The notes below the pieces were generated by a model that saw only the letters and a program-made list of their open reading frames with translations, searched no databases and was not told where the DNA came from. From CAZSNT01 sp964607765 (GTDB lineage: Bacteria > Verrucomicrobiota > Lentisphaeria > Oligosphaerales > JABHEG01), in the NCBI GenBank assembly GCA_964607765.1, contig CAZSNT010000171.1, positions 1-20,625 on the forward strand: a DNA stretch of 20,625 nucleotides, read 5' to 3'. Shown here in pieces: positions 15,801-20,625 of this stretch. Positions within the stretch are counted from its first letter, which is position 1, and every line of letters starts with the position of its first letter. A program made the position numbers and the translations under genes.

Positions 15801-17685
15801 CGAACAGTTCGTTACCGGCGGTGATCTCGATGTCGCCCTGCTGGTTCACATTGTCGGTCGTGTCCGTGACCCAAGCCCCGCTGACCGTGACATCGTTGTC
15901 GGCGGTGACCTCGATCCCGAACGTACTGCCGGGAACCTGACCGCTGGCATTGATCCGGTACAGGTTCACATCCTCGGCGTCCACGTCAACCGTGCCGTTC
16001 GGGGCGGAGATGATTGCGTTCGCGGCGGACGTCACCGTATCGCCTGCGTCATTGCCGGCGTCGAGAATGATGTTGCTGTTCTGGCTCGTGATGTTGTCGT
16101 TGACCGCGATGGAGCCGTCAGCTTCGACCTGGATAAGCAGGTTTGTGGTGACAGCAGCCCCGAACGTGACATTGTTGGACAAGTCCAAATCGATCGGCCC
16201 GTCGCCGGTGGTGATGGTGTCGCTGTTGTCAAAGTCATCGCCATCGACGGTGAGGGAGCCGCCGTTGGTATTGATTGCGGCGTTGATGTCGACCAAGCCC
16301 GCGCCTGCGACGGGAGTCTGTGTTGGATCCGCTGCGAGCAATTCGACGGTCAAGGCTTGTCCCAGGCCGGAAGCGTCGATCCCACCGTTGAGCTCGATCT
16401 TGCCGCGCGCGTTCACGGTAAGAGTCACGGGCACCACGCCAGCGGGCGGGGCGATGCCGGCGTCCGCGTTCTGGACCACATCCCCCGTCCCCGCGTGCGC
16501 GCTCGTCGTATCTACTGTGACGCTCAGACCATCCTTGAGCCAGGTGTTGATCTTCGAGGCCTGCAGCGTGTTTGCGTCCTGATCGGGCGAGAATGTCTGG
16601 GGATTCACCGCCAAGTCGGCCGGCAGATCGTCCGCCCCGGAAATGATGGTGATGTCGGTCGGGTCGATCAGGAAGGACCCAGCCGCCCCGCCGGGGCCGG
16701 CGCTGGCGCTGACCGCACCGTTGACCTCCACATGCGCCTGCCCGGAGACCTCGATGGCGCCGCCGTCCCCACCTGAGGCACTGGCGTTGGCCTCGATGAC
16801 GGCGCCGCGCCGGAACAGGGCCGTGTCCGGCGAGAAGACGGTCACCTCGCCGCCGTCACCTTCGGCTCCGGCGTTCGCGGTGGTGACACTGTCCTTGCCG
16901 AGGTCGACCACCTGTTCGGCCCGCAGTTCGATCCTGCCACCGGCCGCCTCGGTTCCATCCGCGGTCGCCGCGCCGAGTTGCGCAACCCGGGCGCCCTTGA
17001 CAACGATGCTGCCACCGGCCGGTCCAGACGCATCGAGCTTGCCACGATTGTGCACATCCCCGAGCAAGCGCGCGAAGTTGACCTTGATCTTGCCGCCAGC
17101 CACCGTGTCGACAACCGCAGTCTGCGCCGCTCCCGCAAAGATCTGTGGCGCTCTGACGCTGCCGTTGTTGCGCACGGCCCGAGCCACCAGCAACGCGAAC
17201 TTCTCAGCACTGATCGCGCCGTTGTTGTCGATGGTTGCCGTGGACTCGCCTTGGAACACCTTCCTTGCGGCCAGGAAGTCCGCATCGGAGATATCGAGCA
17301 CGGAGGCGATCAGGGCGCCCACGTCAACGGTGGCGTCCGGGCCGAAGAACACGCCATTACGGTTGACCAGGTAGAAAATCCCGTTCGCCCGCAGCGCGCC
17401 CAGAATTCGGCTCTGATCCATGCCTATGACGCGGCTCAGCATGGCGGCACCGGCTGATGGCTGATTGACGTTCACGCCGTAGCCGGCGCCGATACTGAAT
17501 GACTCCCAGTTGACAATGGCCTGTTGGCTGGCCTGATTGATCTGCATCTGGGTCCCGTCGACGTGGATACCGACCTGGCCGTGCGTCACCTGCGCGCCCG
17601 TCGGCAGGTCGCCAGACATGGCGATCGGTGACCACAGCAGTGACAGACTCGCCGCTACGCTTGTGACCTTGGCATAGAGCTTCAT
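6829..17685 (-). CDS. TpsA-type filamentous haemagglutinin-like exoprotein (two-partner secretion substrate)
   Basis: About 3,618 residues. A signal peptide (to about residue 25) is followed by a TPS secretion domain (about 25-170) with 'NWESFSIGAGYGVNVNQPS', 'LSRVIG...SRILGAL.ANG.FYLVNRNGVFFG' and 'VDVGALIAS'. These are the hallmarks of substrates exported by TpsB pores. Beta-helix sequence follows, including 'GDGGEVTVFSPDTALFRRGA' and 'FLIDPTDITI' (about 276-346) and a block around 'LQASKINTWLKDGLSVTVDT'. Most of the rest is low-complexity Ala/Asp/Thr/Gly/Val repeats, almost free of Lys and aromatics; I saw no Cys. The last ~165 residues, from 'FNFWTVGTGLAGG', are a non-repetitive, aromatic-containing domain. 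ATG 17685 was chosen because AAGGGG sits 7 nt upstream and gives a compact signal peptide. An ATG at 17709, eight codons earlier, also has an AGAGGGG at 7 nt and cannot be excluded. The gene lies 82 nt after tpsB in the same direction, the usual TPS pairing. It probably forms a long extracellular fibre for adhesion or attachment (inference). Confidence 0.93.
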   Translation of the reverse strand: MKLYAKVTSVAASLSLLWSPIAMSGDLPTGAQVTHGQVGIHVDGTQMQINQASQQAIVNWESFSIGAGYGVNVNQPSAGAAMLSRVIGMDQSRILGALRANGIFYLVNRNGVFFGPDATVDVGALIASVLDISDADFLAARKVFQGESTATIDNNGAISAEKFALLVARAVRNNGSVRAPQIFAGAAQTAVVDTVAGGKIKVNFARLLGDVHNRGKLDASGPAGGSIVVKGARVAQLGAATADGTEAAGGRIELRAEQVVDLGKDSVTTANAGAEGDGGEVTVFSPDTALFRRGAVIEANASASGGDGGAIEVSGQAHVEVNGAVSASAGPGGAAGSFLIDPTDITIISGADDLPADLAVNPQTFSPDQDANTLQASKINTWLKDGLSVTVDTTSAHAGTGDVVQNADAGIAPPAGVVPVTLTVNARGKIELNGGIDASGLGQALTVELLAADPTQTPVAGAGLVDINAAINTNGGSLTVDGDDFDNSDTITTGDGPIDLDLSNNVTFGAAVTTNLLIQVEADGSIAVNDNITSQNSNIILDAGNDAGDTVTSAANAIISAPNGTVDVDAEDVNLYRINASGQVPGSTFGIEVTADNDVTVSGAWVTDTTDNVNQQGDIEITAGNELFVSAALTAEDNVEITVTADDINLDAAVTAGETIDMIAGDDILNSAGNALAAQSGNVELDAGNAQPVADVRLRSAVTAGGDILIGQTVADRDVNTEAAAALTADDNVRITGRNVNIAASITSDNDGGEDDVVIAATAPIAQTAGTIDANSGSVSIISDGTSGIGGTVSLIDVDAAGDNQVVAQSDSGVAALQFVSIQVRGLGQVTAGGIDATGTALDPNTETSNVEVISDNDNVLLGDVDAVNTVFLQAKSGSVTDNNADTMNVVATKIDARAQDLIGDTADNVLANPGSVGFNALETTASQIAAVTTAAGADIALDNTGTVTVSDFTPSTGQQASLWVRSSGGITVASLDGLATAAENDSVAFIASSGNVVLPDSGNAATTGAADIETTGDVRLEAAAATGQVTDGGATFAVIADDFLLKSGGAQTVRTAVGNLDATITGAGNGLTIQENAAGAALTLTDLDGDSSSVATNGGNITITVNSAADNLTVDGAATPGTDPDFMVDAKGANVALTVVDGGAGGILIEDGATVTTDSTDVSVFGDLAISGRVVLDGAVSATNGRTLTLAGPAAAMTINPAAFAAAGAVTLDGSGAGVTIPVGAEFRVAAGGGKAGDVTIQNSSQVTLGTPVAVDGSFTVTGVTGSVTLDDVEFDANRDGTGALSITTSDGAATFLGDVTLNGTIDGNGQTATFTVDGAVTAGADGLITDVGSLTVTAAENIGTAASPVDIGTTVIDVETQQASMDIFLGNTPPGDVTAFEATTAGGSVTYSQAGHGLAVTGNGVTTAGGALSIDPPGDVTVNANINLGAGRYQQTNTGSYTVAAGISITAGDVDIVADSDHDGLAGDGVSAAGFVQTDGAGQVVSTSNVAIEAANIETNDIRATTAITLRATGNGAALGTISENGGAVAGAELQAQTVNLISGGAINADLDATVALNVTGGADVNVEDTAGGLPVGSISANAGAGNVTLVSAAGVSDAAADVEADVTASDLNVTAAGAVDLDTDVATLTVDASTGDITIQETDGIQLSSVDTDAGSVGVTAAGAIEIDTVAASGTATLSALAAAITDADGNSDVDGTTVGLVAGNGNIGAVGLPITVDATTMVNADASQNDGSIWLTNSAGAFLAGSIDAGAGNISAVAQAGFTDANGALTNLHGADANIAAGGAFDADTDLDTITVSGATTANVDGVDGLTVTSIAATGQVDVTLATGGLVLTDNGVAAAAQTVNLTADWIDSQNANGTVEITGATVTMRANDGGIGAVNAVELTAATVVNADSSTAGGDVALTSIGAVDLPLGNVDAGSGNITLVAAANMLDANGVTANLTGSAVELTAVGTIGTAADGLETSIATLDVNAGATSVDIAETDDITLLDVDANGAVTVVAAAGSILVDALDAGAATVALTATGGAIAEADDDAAVDITGTTLTLTATGGGIGAANPLETNATAVVLAAAGPVGIAEDAAGTDLTVQGASGGGAVSVSTAAGSITLDGALNAGAGDVTLTATGGAITGGANVITADVLTADATAGQVDIDTNVRAADVTSNAAVTIDEASALEAIDIQGTAIDIETEDALAGTFDGTADITGSTSVTIEAAGTVAVETATPALNVTTDAAGDVLVDNATAGVTALALDATVQAGSLEVTTDDGLTVGDVGGAGLTTARLTATGGAITDGDAGAGNDITATTAELVAATGIGDGDPIETTIGTLSALSTGGGNVAVANSAGLTLAELTTNNGAIDISAAGAITDGAGLISGNQLTLDAAGAIGAAGTPLTTAVASIDAETSAAGAIVIDELDAVTLQDVDTADGDITVAAGGAVVIRTIDGGDDAVTLSSGGSITDNDDTLADITAGVLQMTAETGIGAVGDALDLVATSTGAATVAGVVNLANEPAAAAQLTGLSTGDASAITYTQNATTADQDLTITGVVVSGGGNVTVDPPANLAINADVGTIGDGVLVLESAVGGTITQGAGTSITTDRGDLTISGASGGSAGAFTMTDDSEVGATMGTITIIADGMTLDRVTTGGDVTLDADGGPGNVTTIPPKSPPGGPNGLITADHLQIRVQDNDSIDVATQVWKLSISGGSNISITQQGHLVIGDITAAQDGTVYLESVTEGITDDDDAGADVTIPGTGNLTLRAATVLDLDLSVANLDFAAGGDVLLEQVAGGGNLNLTAGASTAGDITLSTAAGSLVAVGNVTATAGDVTLTATGGSVSGAGDIGGRTVSVTATNGIDVDTIANAIVANAAAGDVMIEEQDDVTLTQINATGNIDVTVADGDIVVGAVTAAGTVDLSLNGAAGNDVSDDGDVATDLSGTVLTIDNAGAAVNGSVNVATEVTSADIQATGDVRITEADGLALTRVTGANVRAANGSNGDIEVTAVDAVGLASIDSDGAIDGGTITAPNVALEADTGVGATTPIGLDNAAGTTVAALSGANGITLDATAGNLTVGTVDGFAGVTAAGQTVDLSATAGNIDTAGDVKVTATLVDVDATGTVALNTAATNLEADFGGATAAINEDDAVQLQNSVGNALTLIVENAGDITDGGNNNMTDLVAETENGSITYVDADALDANRVVAGGAGSNVTITTGGAGLLNVGIIEAMDDTVTLNAGGAMAEDPAIVDAAGNETDIFGATLNLNAGANIGAAGAAIEIDASMVLNAASGGAAGNDIVLTDTIDDLQIGAVNAGAGDVILAADDSEGGGLAAAMLDAVDGGIDIVAANGTLTALTGIGGGRIGAATDVDVDLDTLQAAVTGVGDIHIEDVDGVTLTNVTTADGDVAIRAGLVAGAGDMLVGLIDADQFAENAVTLVAQDSILDHAADTVTDIRSGATTDLTAVQGRIGALDNPLEIIAGSQLNLQAGNAAQRFNFWTVGTGLAGGTRAATHVNYAGAGSTPPGLILWNGIIVGGPPDFIKALLEAMRLGTRYTELQGRIDVPSALMADTFFYHENALLNDYLDMPLIMFQNRGIGMVEGLPDGSDTIDIQQLIDTPFISQAWTPGRESEIE
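7290..13665 (-). repeat. Degenerate coding repeats of the TpsA beta-helix (landmark 'GIG...PLE')
   Basis: The motif pattern L-x-A-x-x-(G)-x-I-G-x-x-x-x-P-(L/I)-x recurs at least ten times within the exoprotein, for example 'GGGIGAANPLET', 'TGIGDGDPIETT', 'GAIGAAGTPLTT' and 'GRIGALDNPLEI'. Each is typically preceded by 'AI(T/A)(D/E)...DITG/DITA'. Approximate plus-strand positions are 13640, 12560, 12035, 11800, 11515, 10740, 10520, 10240, 8600, 7900, 7640 and 7310. Adjacent landmarks are mostly 220-330 nt apart or near multiples of ~265 nt, consistent with a decayed unit of about 85-95 residues. Spacings were read by eye. Confidence 0.6.
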
Positions 17686-17692
17686 TGAACCG

Positions 17693-17698
17693 CCCCTT
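17693..17698 (-). promoter_or_regulatory. Ribosome binding site of tpsA
   Basis: AAGGGG on the minus strand, 7 nt before ATG 17685. A second purine tract, AGAGGGG (17717-17723), stands 7 nt before the upstream in-frame ATG 17709. The gene therefore has two almost equivalent starts, differing by eight residues. Confidence 0.45.
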
Positions 17699-17767
17699 GC
17701 TGATCTCATGCTTCTGCCCCTCTATACGCTGGTAGTACGGGTCGCGCTTGGCTTAGCCGGACCTGAT

Positions 17768-19627
17768 TCAGAACTGCAGTTGCAGGGAGACGTGGCCGCG
17801 TCCGTTGCTGGTCGAGTCTTCAGTCTCCTCGAACGGCCAACCGTAGTCGAACTTAAGCTGGGAGTATGCGCCCAGACTGAGGCGCAGGCCGAGCCCGGCG
17901 CTGGTAAACGTCTCATCGTGTTGCTGTCCGGGGATGGGATCGTTCTGCTGGACATAGCCGCAATCGAGGAATGTGATCAACTGCATGCGATGCCTGGACC
18001 AAGCTTGCGGGTTCGCCTCAACGAACTCCGGCGACCGCGTCAGGCCCGGCATGAAGTTCGTGAACAGTGGCGTGCGGAACTCGATCGTGGCGTTCACTCC
18101 CGAATCGCCAGCCACCTCGTTCGGGTTGTAGCCCCTTACGCTGTCGGGGCCACCCACGTTTCGCTGGAGGGCAGGAACGAGGGAGCTGTTCGAGTATTGA
18201 CAGTCCAGACGCAGATTGAGGGTGCATTCGGTGTTGGGGATTCGCTGGAATCGTGCGGCTCGGAACCGGTTGATGAACACGTCCGCATCGGCATTCGCCA
18301 TCTGCTCCCGGACCTCTGCTTTGGGGGAAGTGCCGAGATCCCCTGCGAAGGACCACATCATGGTGTTGCGGAAGTAGGTGCGGCCGGAGAAGGCGTCGTC
18401 GCGCTTGCTGGAGAAGCCCATCTCGAACACGGGCATACTGAAAGCCAGGTCTTTACTGCCGAACGTGTTGCCGGCCAAATCGATCGCGCTGCTTGCGCTC
18501 TGGTACGTCCAGCCAACGGCTGTGTCGACCTCAAACTCAGCCCGATCGAGTATGATCCGGGACAGACGCAGGCCGGCGAACTCGCCCTGACCGTGGATAT
18601 CGAGTTGCGGCAGGACATCGTCCAAGTCGGCCTCCGACCAGCCGGCGTAGAGTGTCAGCGCATTGCCGGCGCCCCAAGGCAGATGATAGCTGCCGCTGAC
18701 CGCACTCGAGGTATGCACCTGCTTGGGATCGGTCAGCCACTCGAACGAGAGAACATCGTCATGCTTGGTGAGGTTCAGGTGCTGCACCGACGTGCGCATG
18801 CGCCAGTCACTGGTGGTTTTGGACCCGGCGTCGCTTATGTCGACCGCAACGTGAAGCGGCGGCTTGTCCTCCACCTCGAGTGCGACGTCAACCGTTCGCC
18901 GGCCATTCTCGTCCTGGACAGGGTCGAGGGTCGTGTCCACCTCGAGATCCGGTTTCACGTTCAGACCGAACAAGCTGTCGTAGAACTCGCGGTAGTTGAA
19001 GCGCTGTCCCGGGGTCAGGCCAGCAGTGCGCCGTATCTGTTCTTCGCTGTAGTGCCGATTGCCCGCCACGACCACCTTCCCCACCTTGCCGGCCGAGACG
19101 CGGTAGGTGAGGACGCCGGCGGCCAGAGCGGGCTCGAACAGCGTCACATTCGCGAAAACGTAGCCCTTATCCTGCAGACGCTTCTGGATGTACGCTTGGA
19201 TGGTCTCCACATCCGCGTCAGAGATGGGCGCTGCAAGGATGGTCTTCTCGTAGTGCTGCCAGCCCTCCAGTTCGACGACGACCTGGCGATCGCCAATGAA
19301 GGCGACGGCCAGGATACTGTGCGTGCCGACCCCCTGCCGGCGCAATGCGCCAAAGGCGAAATCCACCTCGGTCTGCTCCGCCTGCCGGGCCGCCTCCTCG
19401 GCCTGTGCCGCGGCTGCTTCGGCCTGGCGCAGGGCCTCTTCAGCATAGCGGACCGCCTCCTCGGCCTGTCGGGCTGCTTCCTCGGCCCGGCGTGCCGCCT
19501 TAATCACATCCAGTTCAGACAGCGACTGTCCCCCAGCCGTTGCCGTCCAGGCCACAGCCAACAACACCGCACACAGTCCACGCCCATACCGCGAGTTGCG
19601 GACAGCGTGAGCGTTCAGCAGCAACAT
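17768..19627 (-). CDS. TpsB outer-membrane transporter (ShlB/FhaC/HecB family) with N-terminal coiled coil
   Basis: 619 residues, close to the usual ~550-600 of the family plus an added segment. It is the outer-membrane pore that recognises the TPS domain of TpsA in the periplasm and threads it outward. Signal peptide to about residue 33 (cut near 'TAGGQ'). Residues ~43-86 are an Ala/Glu/Gln heptad-like coiled coil ('RAEEAARQAEEAVRYAEEAL'). Two POTRA domains follow at about 110-177 and 183-255 ('GKVVVAGNRHYSEEQIRR...GLTPGQRFNYREFYDSLF'). The rest is a 16-stranded-type beta-barrel. The Omp85 loop-6 motif VRGY is at 497-500 in 'GGPDSVRGYNPNE'. 'FLDCGYV' is near 553, and the chain ends in Phe after alternating barrel residues 'HVSLQLQF', as expected for barrel insertion by BAM. 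The ATG at 19627 has a strong AAGGAG 5 nt upstream. It lies 32 nt after the lipoprotein gene and 82 nt before tpsA, implying one operon. Confidence 0.95.
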   Translation of the reverse strand: MLLLNAHAVRNSRYGRGLCAVLLAVAWTATAGGQSLSELDVIKAARRAEEAARQAEEAVRYAEEALRQAEAAAAQAEEAARQAEQTEVDFAFGALRRQGVGTHSILAVAFIGDRQVVVELEGWQHYEKTILAAPISDADVETIQAYIQKRLQDKGYVFANVTLFEPALAAGVLTYRVSAGKVGKVVVAGNRHYSEEQIRRTAGLTPGQRFNYREFYDSLFGLNVKPDLEVDTTLDPVQDENGRRTVDVALEVEDKPPLHVAVDISDAGSKTTSDWRMRTSVQHLNLTKHDDVLSFEWLTDPKQVHTSSAVSGSYHLPWGAGNALTLYAGWSEADLDDVLPQLDIHGQGEFAGLRLSRIILDRAEFEVDTAVGWTYQSASSAIDLAGNTFGSKDLAFSMPVFEMGFSSKRDDAFSGRTYFRNTMMWSFAGDLGTSPKAEVREQMANADADVFINRFRAARFQRIPNTECTLNLRLDCQYSNSSLVPALQRNVGGPDSVRGYNPNEVAGDSGVNATIEFRTPLFTNFMPGLTRSPEFVEANPQAWSRHRMQLITFLDCGYVQQNDPIPGQQHDETFTSAGLGLRLSLGAYSQLKFDYGWPFEETEDSTSNGRGHVSLQLQF

Positions 19628-19632
19628 ATCGT

Positions 19633-19638
19633 CTCCTT
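19633..19638 (-). promoter_or_regulatory. Ribosome binding site of tpsB
   Basis: AAGGAG on the minus strand, 5 nt before ATG 19627. It is the strongest Shine-Dalgarno match in the locus and fixes the tpsB start. Confidence 0.75.
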
Positions 19639-19659
19639 CCAGGCCACCCCGAGGCGGGC

Positions 19660-20355
19660 TTACCGCTCCTCGTCAGCCTTCTTCATCGACTGCAATTCAG
19701 CCGCTACGCGAGCCATTGCATCAGCGCGATGGCGTGCTTGTTCAGCCTTCTGGCGCAACGTTACCAGTCGCTTGCGCAGCCGCGCAATATTCCGTTGTCC
19801 GGGAGTCATACCCGCGAACTCGTCCTCAGCTGTCGGTGGACGGCCGACAAGTACGCGCTCTTCGGGTTTCTGTACGGAGGGGGCAGACGGCGGGGCGTCC
19901 CGGTCGGGACGCGGCGGGGTCTCTGTTTGCGGCAATGCCGCCTGTGCCTCACCGAGCTCGGACTGGGCCCTGTCAAGGGATTGGTTGAGTTCGGTGACAG
20001 CGCGCTGGGCCGCCTGGATGAAGCCGGTGAACACCGCATGCGCGGTTTCGAGGTCTTTGTTCATGCGCTCCAGGGACTCGCTCAGCTCGACGATCCGGCC
20101 TTCGGCTTGACGCAGCCGCTGAGAGGTCGACGCCGGCTCGGCTCGGGGCGAGGCGGCCGCCGTGTCCGTCCGCCTGGATGCCTTGGACGGCTCTGGCTCC
20201 TCGGGAATCCCCAACAGACGCCGGGAGCCGCTTGACAGTGGGCTGCGGACGTCTTCGGCACGGACGTCGCGTCCGCACGCAGCAAGCAGGAAAGCCCCCA
20301 AACTCACCAAGACAAAGGAGCACAGACGACGACTGGGGCGTGGGACAAAAGGCAT
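19660..20355 (-). CDS. Coiled-coil lipoprotein at the head of the two-partner secretion operon
   Basis: A 231-residue lipoprotein from ATG 20355. The n-region 'MPFVPRPSRRLCS' and the core 'FVLVSLGAFLLAAC' give a lipobox (L-A-A-C, Cys27), followed by Gly rather than Asp. It is therefore likely acylated and possibly sorted to the outer membrane. Residues ~78-138 form a coiled coil ('RLRQAEGRIVELSESLERMN...ELNQSLDRAQSELGEAQAAL'). Residues 142-178 are a Pro-rich linker. Residues ~188-228 are a second basic helix ('ARLRKRLVTLRQKAEQARHR'). No known catalytic family is recognised. ATG 20355 is preferred over 20379 because AAGGG lies 7 nt upstream and the signal sequence is shorter. It lies directly upstream of tpsB, whose own N-terminus also carries a coiled coil, so a periplasmic helper or partner of the transporter is a reasonable inference, not shown. 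Confidence 0.85.
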   Translation of the reverse strand: MPFVPRPSRRLCSFVLVSLGAFLLAACGRDVRAEDVRSPLSSGSRRLLGIPEEPEPSKASRRTDTAAASPRAEPASTSQRLRQAEGRIVELSESLERMNKDLETAHAVFTGFIQAAQRAVTELNQSLDRAQSELGEAQAALPQTETPPRPDRDAPPSAPSVQKPEERVLVGRPPTAEDEFAGMTPGQRNIARLRKRLVTLRQKAEQARHRADAMARVAAELQSMKKADEER

Positions 20356-20625
20356 ATTGGCACCCTTCAACGAACCCATCAGCTTTCCGCTGAAGTCCTC
20401 CGCAGGCCCTCGCGGAAACGGTCCCCTCGGCGCTGCAGTGAGCTCGCGCTGCTGTCAGCGCTAACCCGCTCGAACACGCACACCACCCCGAATGGATGCG
20501 TGTCTACCTGCCTCTGGGGGCTCCTCATCTGAGATTACATTACGGGCGAACGCCACAGGGGACAAGAGAGCTAGCGAAAAAAACACGCCGTCTGCATCTG
20601 CGATGTGTCTTCCCGGCGTATACCA
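20356..20625. other. Leader region upstream of the secretion operon, no gene seen
   Basis: About 270 nt before the first gene, with no supported coding sequence. On the minus strand there is a TGTAAT (5 of 6 to a -10 box, 20534-20539) and a TTGTCC (20560-20565). They are 20 nt apart, too far for a good sigma-70 promoter, so no promoter is called. The GTGTGAG array family seen elsewhere in the window is absent here. Confidence 0.5.
20577..20619 (-). terminator. Weak candidate intrinsic terminator of a gene beyond the right edge
   Basis: On the minus strand ACGCCG (20614-20619) can pair with CGGCGT (20585-20590) across a 23-nt loop. It is followed at once by G and seven T residues (20577-20583). 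The stem is short and the loop long, so the call rests mainly on the T-run directly after a GC-rich arm. It would end a transcript entering from the right, upstream of the lipoprotein gene. Confidence 0.3.

Noticed and set aside
17708..20110. Plus-strand open frame (800 codons) opposite tpsB and the lipoprotein gene
   Set aside because: It lies antisense to tpsB, which has clear POTRA and barrel motifs and an RBS. The antisense product has no recognisable features.
20534..20565. Sigma-70 promoter for the secretion operon (TTGTCC and TGTAAT on the minus strand)
   Set aside because: The spacing is 20 nt. With the proper 17 nt the -10 match falls to 3 of 6, so it is not better than chance.

Overview
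The window is GC-rich and nearly fully coding on the minus strand. It carries a surface/secretion locus of a Gram-negative (diderm) bacterium. The evidence for an outer membrane is a two-partner secretion pair (a TpsB/Omp85-type outer-membrane pore and a giant TpsA filamentous-haemagglutinin-type exoprotein) and a lipoprotein. The mix of a very large Ala/Asp/Thr-rich TpsA, a multi-LamG secreted protein and a small 'GWNAVFLQV' companion protein suggests a member of the PVC group (Kiritimatiellota, Lentisphaerota, Verrucomicrobiota or Planctomycetota). That placement is inference from protein style; there is no rRNA or marker gene here.

Layout, read in the direction of transcription (right to left). 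20625-20356: a leader with a weak terminator-like hairpin and no gene. 20355-19660: a lipoprotein with two coiled coils. 19627-17768: TpsB transporter with two POTRA domains and an added N-terminal Ala/Glu coiled coil. 17685-6829: TpsA exoprotein of about 3,618 residues. 6795-5785: a 336-residue secreted protein. The gaps between these four genes are 32, 82 and 33 nt, so they look like one operon. Next comes a 343-nt spacer (5784-5442) holding a repeat hairpin. Last is a large secreted protein with four LamG-type domains (5441 or 5236 down to 239).

The most unusual structure is a family of 9-bp tandem arrays, the heptamer GTGTGAG plus a two-base separator. They occur only around the LamG gene. 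They form three inverted pairs: one at the left end (1-128, plus a single array that abuts the LamG stop codon), one around the 100-N scaffold gap at the 5' end of the LamG gene, and one between the 336-residue gene and the LamG gene. The pair around the gap appears to sit inside the signal-peptide coding sequence. A good start codon with the residues MRTILSKL lies on one side and the hydrophobic core FLTLITACIVFGLP on the other. The arrays are 9-periodic, so they keep the reading frame.

How the genes may work together (inference): TpsB exports TpsA, whose beta-helix forms a long fibre. The lipoprotein may assist TpsB in the periplasm through coiled-coil contact. The two signal-peptide-bearing proteins, one with LamG glycan/protein-binding modules, are probably also at the cell surface or outside the cell.
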